From Clostridiales bacterium (lineage in GTDB: Bacteria; Bacillota_A; Clostridia; Oscillospirales; Oscillospiraceae): a stretch of 64,000 bases of DNA. Shown in pieces: positions 56,549 to 64,000 of the stretch. A program made the translations under genes and the position numbers. Position 1 is the stretch's first letter, and the number at the start of each line of letters is the position of its first letter. The notes below the pieces were generated by a model. The model was not told the DNA's origin. It ran no database searches and saw nothing but the letters and a program-made list of their open reading frames with translations. The DNA is taken from positions 62,001-126,000 of the forward strand of contig SFKX01000002.1 in assembly GCA_004553625.1 (NCBI GenBank), written 5' to 3'.

Positions 56549-58883
56549 TGTTGAAAAGATATTGAGCGCGATGACGCTCGAGGACAAGGTCGCCCTCTGC
56601 GAGGGCGCGGATTTCTGGCAGACGCGGGCCATGGAGAAATACGGCATCCCCGCCGTCTGCATGTGCGACGGGCCGCACGGCCTGCGCAAGCAGGACACGG
56701 AGAACACGGACATGCTCGGCGTCAACAAGTCAGCGCCCGCCACCTGCTTTCCGACGGCGGTCACCCTCGCCGGCTCCTGGGACGCAGAACTGGTCGAGGC
56801 TGTGGGCGAGGCCATAGGCGAGGAGGCGGAGGCCATGGGCGTCGCGCTCGTCCTCGGCCCGGGCGCGAACATCAAACGAGACCCGCTCTGCGGGCGCAAC
56901 TTCGAATACTTCAGCGAGGACCCTCATCTCGCCGGGAAGCTCGCCGCTGCTCACATCCGTGGCCTTCAGAAAAATGGCACCGGGGCAAGCCTCAAACACT
57001 TCGCCGCGAACAACCGCGAGATCTCTCGCTTCAACTCTGACAGCGTCATGGACGAGCGCACGCTGCGCGAAGTTTACCTCCCGGCCTTCGAGACAGCGGT
57101 GAAAGAGGGAGGACCAGCCGCAGTCATGTGCGCCTACAACAAGATAAACGGCGTGCATTGCAGCGACAGCAAGGCGCTGCTCACGGACATACTGCGCGGC
57201 GAGTGGGGCTTTGAGGGCCTCGTCGTCACGGACTGGGGCGCGATGAACGACCGCATCGAGGGCTTCCGCGCGGGCTGCGACCTCAACATGCCCGGCGGCA
57301 GCGACTACATGTTCCGTGACGTGCTCGCCGCCGTCAGAGCCGGGAAACTTCCCGAGTCCGCCGTGGACAACTGCGCCCGGCGCGTGTTGAAGTTCATAGA
57401 CAGGGCCAGAAAGGGCGCCTCGGGCGACGCGAATTTCAAGGCACACGACGCCCTCGCCCGCCGTGCCGCCGCCGAGGGCGCGGTCCTGCTGCAAAACGCC
57501 GGCGTGCTGCCCATAGGGCCGGGGCGGAAAATCGCGCTCATAGGCGAGATGGCGCGCACTCCGCGCTATCAGGGCGCAGGCTCAAGCCACATAAACCCCA
57601 CCAAAATCACGAGCGCCCTCGAGGCAATGCCCGACGCCGTATTCGCCCCCGGCTGCACGGAAAGCGGCGAGACTACGCCGGAGCTTCTCGCCGAGGCCGT
57701 AAAGGCGGCACGGGACGCGGACGTCGCCGTGGTCTTTGCCGGACTGCCCGGCAGCTATGAATCCGAGGGCTTTGACCGCGAGGACATGGCCATGCCCGAG
57801 GGTCACCTGCGGCTCATAGAGGCCGTGGCGGAGGCAAACCCGAACACCGTCGTCGTTCTCTCCTGCGGCTGTGCTGTGGACTGCCCCTGGGCGGAGAGAG
57901 TGAACGCCGTCCTCTACATGGGCCTGCCCGGCCAGGCGGGCGGCGCGGCAATAGCCGAGCTGCTGTACGGGCGCGTGAATCCCTCCGGCAAGCTCGCCGA
58001 GACCTGGCCCCTCCAATACTCCGACTGCCCGACGAGCGAATCCTTCGCCTCCGGACGCGACTGCGAGTACCGCGAGGGCATATACGTCGGCTACCGCTAC
58101 TACGACAAGGCGGGCGCCGCGCCGCGCTGGGCCTTCGGCCACGGCCTGTCCTACACCTCCTTCGCCTACTCCGGCCTGCGCGTAGAGGGCAGGCGCGTTT
58201 CCTGCACCGTGACGAACAGCGGTACCGTCCCCGGCGCCGAGGTCGCCCAGCTCTACGTCGCCGCGCCGCAGGACGGCCTGCACAGGCCACTGAAGGAGCT
58301 GCGCGGTTTCAGGAAGGTATTTCTGCGGCCCGGCGAGAGTGCCGAGCTGCGCTTTGAGCTGACGGAGCGGGACTTCGCCCTGTGGCAGGACGGCTGGCGC
58401 GTACCCGCCGGGGAATACGAAGTCCTAGTCGGCGGCGGCTCGGACGACCTGCCGCTGCGCGCGAAGCTCCATGTCGAGGGCGAGGTTCTGGACATCCCCA
58501 GCTGGCAGCCGGGCAGCTGGTACGAACACCCGCACGGCGCACCGTCCAAGGCCGGCTGGGAGGCAATGCTGGGCCGGGAGCACGTCGAGGCCCGGCCCAA
58601 AAAGGGCGAGTACACGATGGACAACACGGTCATGGAGATGAAGGAGAGCTCCTTCGTCATGAAGTGTATGTTCAAGGCCGTGGAAGGCACCGTCGCCAAG
58701 GGCTTCGGCGGCAAAGCGGACTATACGAATCCGCAATTTCGCATGCTCATGGCCTCCTCCGCAGGCTCGCCCCTGCGCACGATGCAGATAAACGGCGCGA
58801 TGAAGGGCGGCGTCTTTGCCGGGCTGCTTGAGATGGCGAATGGCCACCCCCTGCGCGGCCTTGTGCGGATGATAAAGGGGTGA
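56541..58883 (+). CDS. GH3 beta-glycosidase
   Basis: A 780-residue cytoplasmic enzyme starting at GTG. The GH3 N-terminal barrel has KHFAANN and nucleophile D231 in VVTDWGAMNDR. The C-terminal domain (from about 310) has GSYESEGFDREDM, and a fibronectin-III-like domain (from about 550) follows. An extra tail of about 75 residues at the end is seen in some clostridial homologues. It probably releases glucose from rhamnosyl-glucosides such as flavonoid glycosides. It overlaps the esterase gene by eight bases. Confidence 0.92.
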   Translation: MDNVEKILSAMTLEDKVALCEGADFWQTRAMEKYGIPAVCMCDGPHGLRKQDTENTDMLGVNKSAPATCFPTAVTLAGSWDAELVEAVGEAIGEEAEAMGVALVLGPGANIKRDPLCGRNFEYFSEDPHLAGKLAAAHIRGLQKNGTGASLKHFAANNREISRFNSDSVMDERTLREVYLPAFETAVKEGGPAAVMCAYNKINGVHCSDSKALLTDILRGEWGFEGLVVTDWGAMNDRIEGFRAGCDLNMPGGSDYMFRDVLAAVRAGKLPESAVDNCARRVLKFIDRARKGASGDANFKAHDALARRAAAEGAVLLQNAGVLPIGPGRKIALIGEMARTPRYQGAGSSHINPTKITSALEAMPDAVFAPGCTESGETTPELLAEAVKAARDADVAVVFAGLPGSYESEGFDREDMAMPEGHLRLIEAVAEANPNTVVVLSCGCAVDCPWAERVNAVLYMGLPGQAGGAAIAELLYGRVNPSGKLAETWPLQYSDCPTSESFASGRDCEYREGIYVGYRYYDKAGAAPRWAFGHGLSYTSFAYSGLRVEGRRVSCTVTNSGTVPGAEVAQLYVAAPQDGLHRPLKELRGFRKVFLRPGESAELRFELTERDFALWQDGWRVPAGEYEVLVGGGSDDLPLRAKLHVEGEVLDIPSWQPGSWYEHPHGAPSKAGWEAMLGREHVEARPKKGEYTMDNTVMEMKESSFVMKCMFKAVEGTVAKGFGGKADYTNPQFRMLMASSAGSPLRTMQINGAMKGGVFAGLLEMANGHPLRGLVRMIKG

Positions 58884-58887
58884 GCGA

Positions 58888-60162
58888 GTGAGACGATATC
58901 TTGCCATCGACATAGGCGCGTCCTCCGGCCGGCACATCGTGGGCTGGCGCGATGGGGACAAAATAAAGACCGACGAGGTCTTCCGCTTCCCGAACGGCCC
59001 GCTGCGCCGCGGGGACGCCCTCGTCTGGGACATCGACGGGCTGCTCTCAAACGTGAAGGCCGGCATCGCTGCCGCCCGGGAGAAATACCCCGACATCGTG
59101 AGTCTCTCGGCAGATACCTGGGGCGTGGACTACGTCCTCATGGCCGGGGACGGGCCGATCCCGCCAGCCTACGCCTACCGCGACACGCGCACCACTGCCG
59201 TCATCGACGAGGTACACGCGCGTGTACCCTTCCCCGAGCTCTACGCGCGAACAGGCACGCAGTTTCAGAGCTTCAACACCCTGTACCAGCTCTTTGCCGA
59301 CCTGCGCGCTGGCAGGTTGGAGCGGGCAACTGGTTTTCTGATGCTGCCGGAGTACCTCATGTTCCGCCTCTGCGGCGCGCGGGCGCAGGAGTACACGAAC
59401 GCCACGACGACGGGGCTCGTCAGCGCCGCCTCGGGCGAATACGACACCGAACTCATATCCCGGCTCGGTCTGCCGGAACACCTTTTCGGTCCGCTCTCCG
59501 CGCCCGGCACGGCGCTCGGAGATTATGAGGGCATCCGCGTCACGCTCTGCGCCACGCACGACACGGCCTCCGCCGTGGAGGGCATACCCATGGCGCAGGA
59601 CGCGCCGTACATCTCCTCCGGCACCTGGAGCCTGCTCGGCGTAAAGACACCCAGACCCATAACGGACGCGCGCTCCCGCGCCGGGAACTGGTCGAACGAG
59701 GGCGGCGTAGGCTACAACCGCTACCAGAAAAACATCATGGGCATGTGGCTCGTGAACCGCCTGCGGGACGAACTCTGCCCGGGGACGCCCTTCGCCGAGG
59801 TCGTTCGCATGGCGCAGGAGAGCGCCTGCGCCGCGCTCATAGACGCAAACGACGCTTCGCTGCTCGCGCCCGATAGCATGGCGGCGGCCTTCGCCGCCCT
59901 CGCGCCGGGACTGCTCCATGCGCCGGGCGACTATTTCCAATGTGCCTTCCGCTCGCTGGCCTCCGGTTATGCCGCGGCGCTTGCGGAGCTGGAGACGAAC
60001 ACGGGACGGAGCTATAACAGCCTCTACATCGTCGGCGGCGGGGCCAAAAACGGCTATCTGAACCGCCTTACCGCCGAAGCGAGCGGCAAGCGCGTCGAGG
60101 CCCTGCCCATTGAGGCCACGGCGCTGGGAAATCTGAAAATACAAATGGAGGCCGACAAATGA
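58888..60162 (+). CDS. rhaB: Rhamnulokinase
   Basis: A 424-residue FGGY-family kinase that phosphorylates L-rhamnulose. The N-terminal phosphate-binding AIDIGASSGRH, VDYVLMAGDG, the sugar site YRDTRT, CATHDTASAV with SSGTWSLLG, and IVGGGAKNGYLNRL identify it. It is about 50 residues shorter than the E. coli enzyme but has all core motifs. It starts with GTG. RhaA starts four bases before its stop, so the pair is coupled. Confidence 0.93.
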   Translation: MRRYLAIDIGASSGRHIVGWRDGDKIKTDEVFRFPNGPLRRGDALVWDIDGLLSNVKAGIAAAREKYPDIVSLSADTWGVDYVLMAGDGPIPPAYAYRDTRTTAVIDEVHARVPFPELYARTGTQFQSFNTLYQLFADLRAGRLERATGFLMLPEYLMFRLCGARAQEYTNATTTGLVSAASGEYDTELISRLGLPEHLFGPLSAPGTALGDYEGIRVTLCATHDTASAVEGIPMAQDAPYISSGTWSLLGVKTPRPITDARSRAGNWSNEGGVGYNRYQKNIMGMWLVNRLRDELCPGTPFAEVVRMAQESACAALIDANDASLLAPDSMAAAFAALAPGLLHAPGDYFQCAFRSLASGYAAALAELETNTGRSYNSLYIVGGGAKNGYLNRLTAEASGKRVEALPIEATALGNLKIQMEADK

Positions 60163-61409
60163 GCTACACGGAAGCAAGAGAGCGCTGCGCCGGCACAGGC
60201 GTGGACACGGAAGCCGCCCTCGCGCGGCTGAGCGCAGTACCCGTCGCGCTGCACTGCTGGCAGGGCGACGACGTGCGCGGCTTTGACACGGACCCCTCCA
60301 AGCCGCTGACCGGCGGCATACAGACCACGGGCAGCTACCCAGGCAGAGCGCGGACTCCGGCGGAGCTGATGGCAGACCTTGATGAGGCGCTCCGGCTCTG
60401 CCCGGGCAAAAAGAAGCTGAATCTGCACGCGAGCTACGCCGTCTTCGAGCCCGGCGAGTGGGCCGACCGCGACGCGCTCGAGCCACGGCACTTCAAGGCC
60501 TGGGCGGAGTTCTGCCGGGCCCGCGGCCTCGGCGCCGACTTTAACCCCACCTTCTTCAGCCACCCGAAATGCGACCCGCTTACGCTCTCCAGCCCGAACG
60601 AGGCCACGCGCCGCTTCTGGATAGAGCACGGAAAGGCCTGCATACGCATCTCGAACTACCTCGCCTCGGAGCTGGGCGGCGAGTGCGTCATGAACATCTG
60701 GACGGGCGACGGTTTCAAGGACATCCCCGCAGACCGCCTCGGCCCGCGCGAGCGCTACCGCGAGGCAATAGATGAGATCCTCTCCGAGCCCTATGATTTC
60801 AACCGCGTCAAGCCCTGCATAGAGAGCAAGGTGTTCGGCATAGGCGTCGAGGCCTACACCGTGGGCAGCGCCGAGTTTGCGCTCAGCTACGCGGCGATGA
60901 ACCGCGACAGGTGCATCCCGCTCATGGACAACGGTCACTACCACCCGACGGAGCTCGTGAGCGACAAGATATCCGCGCTCCTGGCCTTTTTCCCGGAGAT
61001 CGCGCTGCACATCACGCGCGGCGTGCGCTGGGACAGCGACCACGTTGTGCTCTTTGACGACGAGACACGCGAGATAGCGACGGAGATCGTCCGCTGCGGC
61101 GGTCTGGACGGGCGCGTCAAGATAGCGCTCGACTTCTTCGACGCCTCCATAAACCGCGTCGCTGCCTGGGTGATCGGTTACAGGAACGTGCAGAAGTCCC
61201 TGCTCTACGCCCTGCTGCTGCCGGACATGCGCGAAATGCAGGACGCCGGGCGCTGGACGGAGATCATGGTGACACGCGAGACGGCAAAGCTGCTGCCCTT
61301 CGGCGAGGTCTGGGACGAATATTGCCGCCGCTGCGGCGTGCCTCTCGACGGGCAGTGGCTCGCCGAGGTGCAGCGCTACGAGCGCGAGGTGCTTTCAGAA
61401 AGGGGATAA
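60159..61409 (+). CDS. rhaA: L-rhamnose isomerase
   Basis: A 416-residue metal-dependent isomerase converting L-rhamnose to L-rhamnulose. Family segments are HCWQGDDVRGFD, TGSYPGRARTP, LNLHASYAVFEPGEW, NPTFFSHPKCDPLTLSSPN, MDNGHYHPTE and VRWDSDHVVLFDDE, including the Mn/Zn ligands E, D, H and D. The length is standard. It lies between rhaB and rhaD. Confidence 0.95.
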   Translation: MSYTEARERCAGTGVDTEAALARLSAVPVALHCWQGDDVRGFDTDPSKPLTGGIQTTGSYPGRARTPAELMADLDEALRLCPGKKKLNLHASYAVFEPGEWADRDALEPRHFKAWAEFCRARGLGADFNPTFFSHPKCDPLTLSSPNEATRRFWIEHGKACIRISNYLASELGGECVMNIWTGDGFKDIPADRLGPRERYREAIDEILSEPYDFNRVKPCIESKVFGIGVEAYTVGSAEFALSYAAMNRDRCIPLMDNGHYHPTELVSDKISALLAFFPEIALHITRGVRWDSDHVVLFDDETREIATEIVRCGGLDGRVKIALDFFDASINRVAAWVIGYRNVQKSLLYALLLPDMREMQDAGRWTEIMVTRETAKLLPFGEVWDEYCRRCGVPLDGQWLAEVQRYEREVLSERG

Positions 61410-61413
61410 GATC

Positions 61414-62241
61414 ATGGACATACTCGATGTAAAAGCCGTGCGCGGCTTCATCCGCTGCTGCACGGACGGCTGGCTCCAGGGCTGGCACGAGCGCAACGGC
61501 GGGAACCTCACCTACCGGCTCACGAAGGAGGAGGCCGCCGAGTGCGCGCCGTACTTCAAAGCTCCCGGAGAGTGGGTGCCGATGGGCGTAGAGGACAGGA
61601 CGCTCGCGGGCGAATACTTCATAACAACGGGCAGCGGCAAGTACTTCCGCAACGTGGAGCCGGACCCGGAACACTCTATGGGTATAGTGGAGATAGACCC
61701 CGCGGGCGCGAGCTGGCGTATCGTCTGGGGGCTCGAGGGCGGGGCGAGGCCCACGAGCGAGTTCCCAAGCCACTACATGAACCACTGCGTCCGCGCCGCG
61801 GCGACGGACGGGGCCTGCCGCGTCATCTACCACGCACACCCGGCGAACGTCATAGCCCTGACCTATGTGCTGCCGCTCACGGCGAGGGACTTCACGCGCG
61901 CGCTGTGGAAATCGGCCACCGAGTGTCCGGTGGTGTTCCCGGAGGGCGTGGGTGTGGTACCCTGGATGGTACCCGGCGGGGCGGACATCGCCCTGGCCAC
62001 CTGCGAACTCATGAAGTCCTACCCTGCGGCTGTGTGGGCGCACCACGGCCTCTTCTGCTCCGGTCCGGACTTCGATACCGCCTTCGGACTTATGCACACG
62101 ATAGAAAAGGCGGCCGAGGTCTGCGTCCTCGCCCTTTCCGCCGGTCAGGGCAGCATCCGCCAGACCATCACGGACGATGACCTCCGCGCCATAGCCCGGA
62201 GTTTCGGCGTCAGTTTGAACGAGGTTTTTCTGAGCGACTGA
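61414..62241 (+). CDS. rhaD: Rhamnulose-1-phosphate aldolase
   Basis: A 275-residue class II aldolase cleaving rhamnulose 1-phosphate to dihydroxyacetone phosphate and L-lactaldehyde. The N-terminus has WHERNGGNLTYRL. Zinc ligands lie in VIYHAHPANVIAL and WAHHGLF, with PWMVPGG between. GAAAGGGG precedes the ATG. It closes the rhamnose operon. No lactaldehyde dehydrogenase or reductase follows. The last 34 codons and 90 bases of downstream sequence also exist as a relic at 3676-3872. Confidence 0.95.
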   Translation: MDILDVKAVRGFIRCCTDGWLQGWHERNGGNLTYRLTKEEAAECAPYFKAPGEWVPMGVEDRTLAGEYFITTGSGKYFRNVEPDPEHSMGIVEIDPAGASWRIVWGLEGGARPTSEFPSHYMNHCVRAAATDGACRVIYHAHPANVIALTYVLPLTARDFTRALWKSATECPVVFPEGVGVVPWMVPGGADIALATCELMKSYPAAVWAHHGLFCSGPDFDTAFGLMHTIEKAAEVCVLALSAGQGSIRQTITDDDLRAIARSFGVSLNEVFLSD

Positions 62242-62338
62242 GCGGAAAATTTTTACCGTTTTGTAATAATCATACTTGTTGCACAAATACAGGCCATACA
62301 AATCGGCAAGCTGTCAGGCAATATATGACAAACATCCT

Positions 62339-62367
62339 TTGATTTTGCTGGAGAATTAAGTTATAAT
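62339..62367 (+). promoter_or_regulatory. Sigma-A-type promoter of the surface protein gene
   Basis: TTGATT and a perfect TATAAT are separated by exactly 17 bases, about 60 bp before the ATG. The 90 bases before it (62242-62335) are the stretch duplicated near 3700, but the promoter itself is outside the duplicated part. Confidence 0.8.
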
Positions 62368-62431
62368 TAAGCAAATATGGTTGCAATTGGACCGAGGAGG
62401 AAAATTGCGGCAAGGACAAGGAGGAAAACAA

Positions 62432-64000
62432 ATGAGGGCAAAACGGGTGTTTTCAATATTGCTGGCGGCTGTGCTGGCTTTGAGCCTTCTGCCATCAGCA
62501 GCGCTGGCCGAAGGCGACGGTCCAGCCGGTACCGGCTGGACACCGCTCACAGATGCTGTGAGCGGTGATATCACATCAACCACGAGTTTCCTTGCGGGCG
62601 ACGAGCACGCGAACCATGAGGGTTGGACCGAGCTGACAGTGAGCCATAGCGGAACCTCTTTGGCTTCTGGTAATTACTATCTTAAAGATGATGTTGAGCT
62701 TTCTAATTCAATTACGGTAGGCAAAGGGGAAGAGGTGACTCTATGCCTAAATGGGAATACCCTTTCGAAAAGCGGAGGTATGACCATTAAGGTAAAAGGC
62801 ACACTTACAGTTTGTGACTGTAGCACGACAGAGGAAGGAACTATTCCCGATAAAAACGCCGTGTACATGGAAAGCGGCACGTTGAATCTGCTGGGCGGCA
62901 TGCTAGGCGGAAACTTCGGAGGTAACGGAATTCAGGAAGCATCTTCTTCTGTGATCAATATCCGTGGCGGTACCGTAAAAGGATACAGCTCTAGTGCAGC
63001 AATTAAAATGAATGGCGGCGAGCTGCACGTCTCCGGCGGCATCATCGGCGACAGTAATACATGTTATAGTGTTGAACTTTCCAACGAGTCGAAACTCTAT
63101 CTCTCTGGAGATCCAACTTTTGTGCGGAAATCAAATGGCGCTTATACTACCTATGCGGAGATTTATCTGGCGGGGCAGGGCAGCAGTAACGCAGTGGAGA
63201 ACGTCATCCATGCGGCCGACGGCGTCGAGGCATACACCGGCGGAAAGCTGGATATCGCGCTGTCTGCTCTGAATACCGGCCTTAAAGATGGCGTCACCAT
63301 CGTCCAGAGCGTCAGCGTAGAGAACTATGATAAGTTCGCCCTTCTCGGCATTCCGGAGGGCAAGGGCCTGAACTTTGACGACACCGTCTGCACGCTGGTG
63401 TATGGCGACTATGTGGAGTATGTCCCCAAGCACACCCACGGCGTGGACGGCGGCGAGGGAGATATCGAGTGGACCAAGTGGGACGGCACGACGGAGCTTT
63501 CGGAGGATGGTTACTATTACCTTGAAGATAACGTTGAGGTTAGAAGTAACCTTATAGTTTCTGCCGATGTCCACCTCTGCCTCAACGGCAAGACATTGAC
63601 GATTGCGGGTAATTATTTCTCAATGAAAGTCAATGGAGGCAGCCTGACGATTTGTGACTGCGGAAATGGTGGGGAAATAAAGCGTACAGGCGGAACAGAT
63701 AGCAGCATAGCAGTTTCGGTGCTCGATGGTACACTGATACTTTATGGCGGAGCCATTGTAAGTGAAGCAGAGGGCGTATACATTTATAATGAGAATGCAA
63801 CTGCAGCCAAATTTGACATGCGCGGCGGAAGTATTTCTGCAGTTAAAGGTATTGACAACCGCAAAGGGACAGTTGCAATCAGTGGGGGAAGTGTAACCTT
63901 CAGCGGAATGTATGGAATCTATTCCTCCGGCGGATCTGTCAGCTTAACAGGCGGCAGTATTGCACCGCTTGAAACGGGAGACGCAAAATATGGGGCCAAT
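62432..64000 (+). CDS. Repeat-rich secreted surface protein (3' end off window)
   Basis: At least 523 residues, open to the window edge. A signal peptide (RAKRVFSILLAAVLALS… ending ALA, residue 26) follows AAGGAGG. Two copies of a module appear (about residues 85-115 and 350-385): GNYYLKDDVELSNSITV…VTLCLNGNTL and GYYYLEDNVEVRSNLIV…VHLCLNGKTL. Each is followed by T-I/V-C-D-C and many short GGS/GGT-containing turns (GGTVKGYSSSAAIKMNGGELHVSGG). This pattern points to a right-handed beta-solenoid typical of large clostridial adhesins. Any cell-wall anchor would lie beyond position 64000. Confidence 0.8.
   Translation, partial: MRAKRVFSILLAAVLALSLLPSAALAEGDGPAGTGWTPLTDAVSGDITSTTSFLAGDEHANHEGWTELTVSHSGTSLASGNYYLKDDVELSNSITVGKGEEVTLCLNGNTLSKSGGMTIKVKGTLTVCDCSTTEEGTIPDKNAVYMESGTLNLLGGMLGGNFGGNGIQEASSSVINIRGGTVKGYSSSAAIKMNGGELHVSGGIIGDSNTCYSVELSNESKLYLSGDPTFVRKSNGAYTTYAEIYLAGQGSSNAVENVIHAADGVEAYTGGKLDIALSALNTGLKDGVTIVQSVSVENYDKFALLGIPEGKGLNFDDTVCTLVYGDYVEYVPKHTHGVDGGEGDIEWTKWDGTTELSEDGYYYLEDNVEVRSNLIVSADVHLCLNGKTLTIAGNYFSMKVNGGSLTICDCGNGGEIKRTGGTDSSIAVSVLDGTLILYGGAIVSEAEGVYIYNENATAAKFDMRGGSISAVKGIDNRKGTVAISGGSVTFSGMYGIYSSGGSVSLTGGSIAPLETGDAKYGAN

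Noticed and set aside
59047..60486. 479-residue minus-strand frame opposite rhaB/rhaA
   Set aside because: It is rich in Arg/Ala/Gly, lacks motifs, and lies opposite two unmistakable rhamnose genes.
62600..64000. Repeats in the surface protein as a CRISPR array
   Set aside because: The repeats are imperfect, in frame, code for Gly/Ser-rich beta turns and have irregular spacing.
1..64000. tRNA, rRNA or replication origin
   Set aside because: I found no cloverleaf-like or rRNA-like sequence and no DnaA-box cluster by reading; a tRNA or Rfam scan was not possible here.

Overview
The window reads as a chromosomal segment of a GC-rich Clostridia/Firmicutes bacterium, most plausibly a gut Oscillospiraceae-type anaerobe. 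The grounds are strong AGGAGG-type ribosome binding sites, AbrB/GntR/SorC/YesMN regulators, several PTS and ABC sugar systems, a DUF6061-like protein and a secreted beta-solenoid-type surface protein. This placement is inference; there is no 16S gene or other taxonomic marker.

Left third (1-24 kb): an accessory, scarred region. It opens with the N-terminal 560 residues of a Cas3 (minus strand, running off the left edge), an orphan type I-C-like CRISPR repeat, a NUDIX gene killed by an amber codon, an IS481-type element and several gene scraps. One scrap is the 3' end of a second rhaD. A metabolic island (5.1-11.7 kb) interrupts this. It has a SorC regulator and a PHP-domain hydrolase, divergent from a RuBisCO-like protein, two PEP-hydrolase-like TIM barrels and a UPF0261 (Tm-1 N-terminal) protein. 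Then come a metallophosphoesterase, a toxin-antitoxin pair, DinD, a truncated AbrB, and an ECF sigma/ABC transporter operon (12-18.3 kb). At 19.2-21.7 kb lies a collapsed type I-C cas operon (remnants of cas3, cas8c, possibly cas4, cas1 and cas2), followed by an intact NUDIX gene, an HNH-like gene, and a roughly 540-bp collapsed copy of the 12-15 kb module.

Middle (24.4-40.7 kb): a coherent glucan-use locus. A YesMN-type two-component system leads into a lipoprotein/MalF/MalG importer, a cytoplasmic GH5, a GH30, a large glycoside phosphorylase (GH94/GH149/GH161-like), a secreted GH5 with two discoidin domains, and a secreted protein of unknown family. The enzyme set suggests beta-1,3/1,6-glucan as substrate.

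40.8-49.8 kb: a GntR-controlled PTS operon (IIA, SIS protein, IIB, IIC, AgaS-like, GatZ/KbaZ-like, HAD phosphatase) that carries its own enzyme I and HPr. It has a GatZ/KbaZ-like gene but no catalytic class II aldolase partner.

50.2-62.2 kb: a rhamnoside operon. An AraC regulator diverges from a GPH transporter, GH78 rhamnosidase, esterase, GH3, RhaB, RhaA and RhaD. After a clean sigma-A-type promoter, a repeat-rich surface protein gene starts at 62.4 kb and runs off the right edge.

The best candidate for something undescribed is the RuBisCO-like/split Tm-1 island. The most informative genome history is the pair of cas3-NUDIX loci that have decayed in opposite ways.
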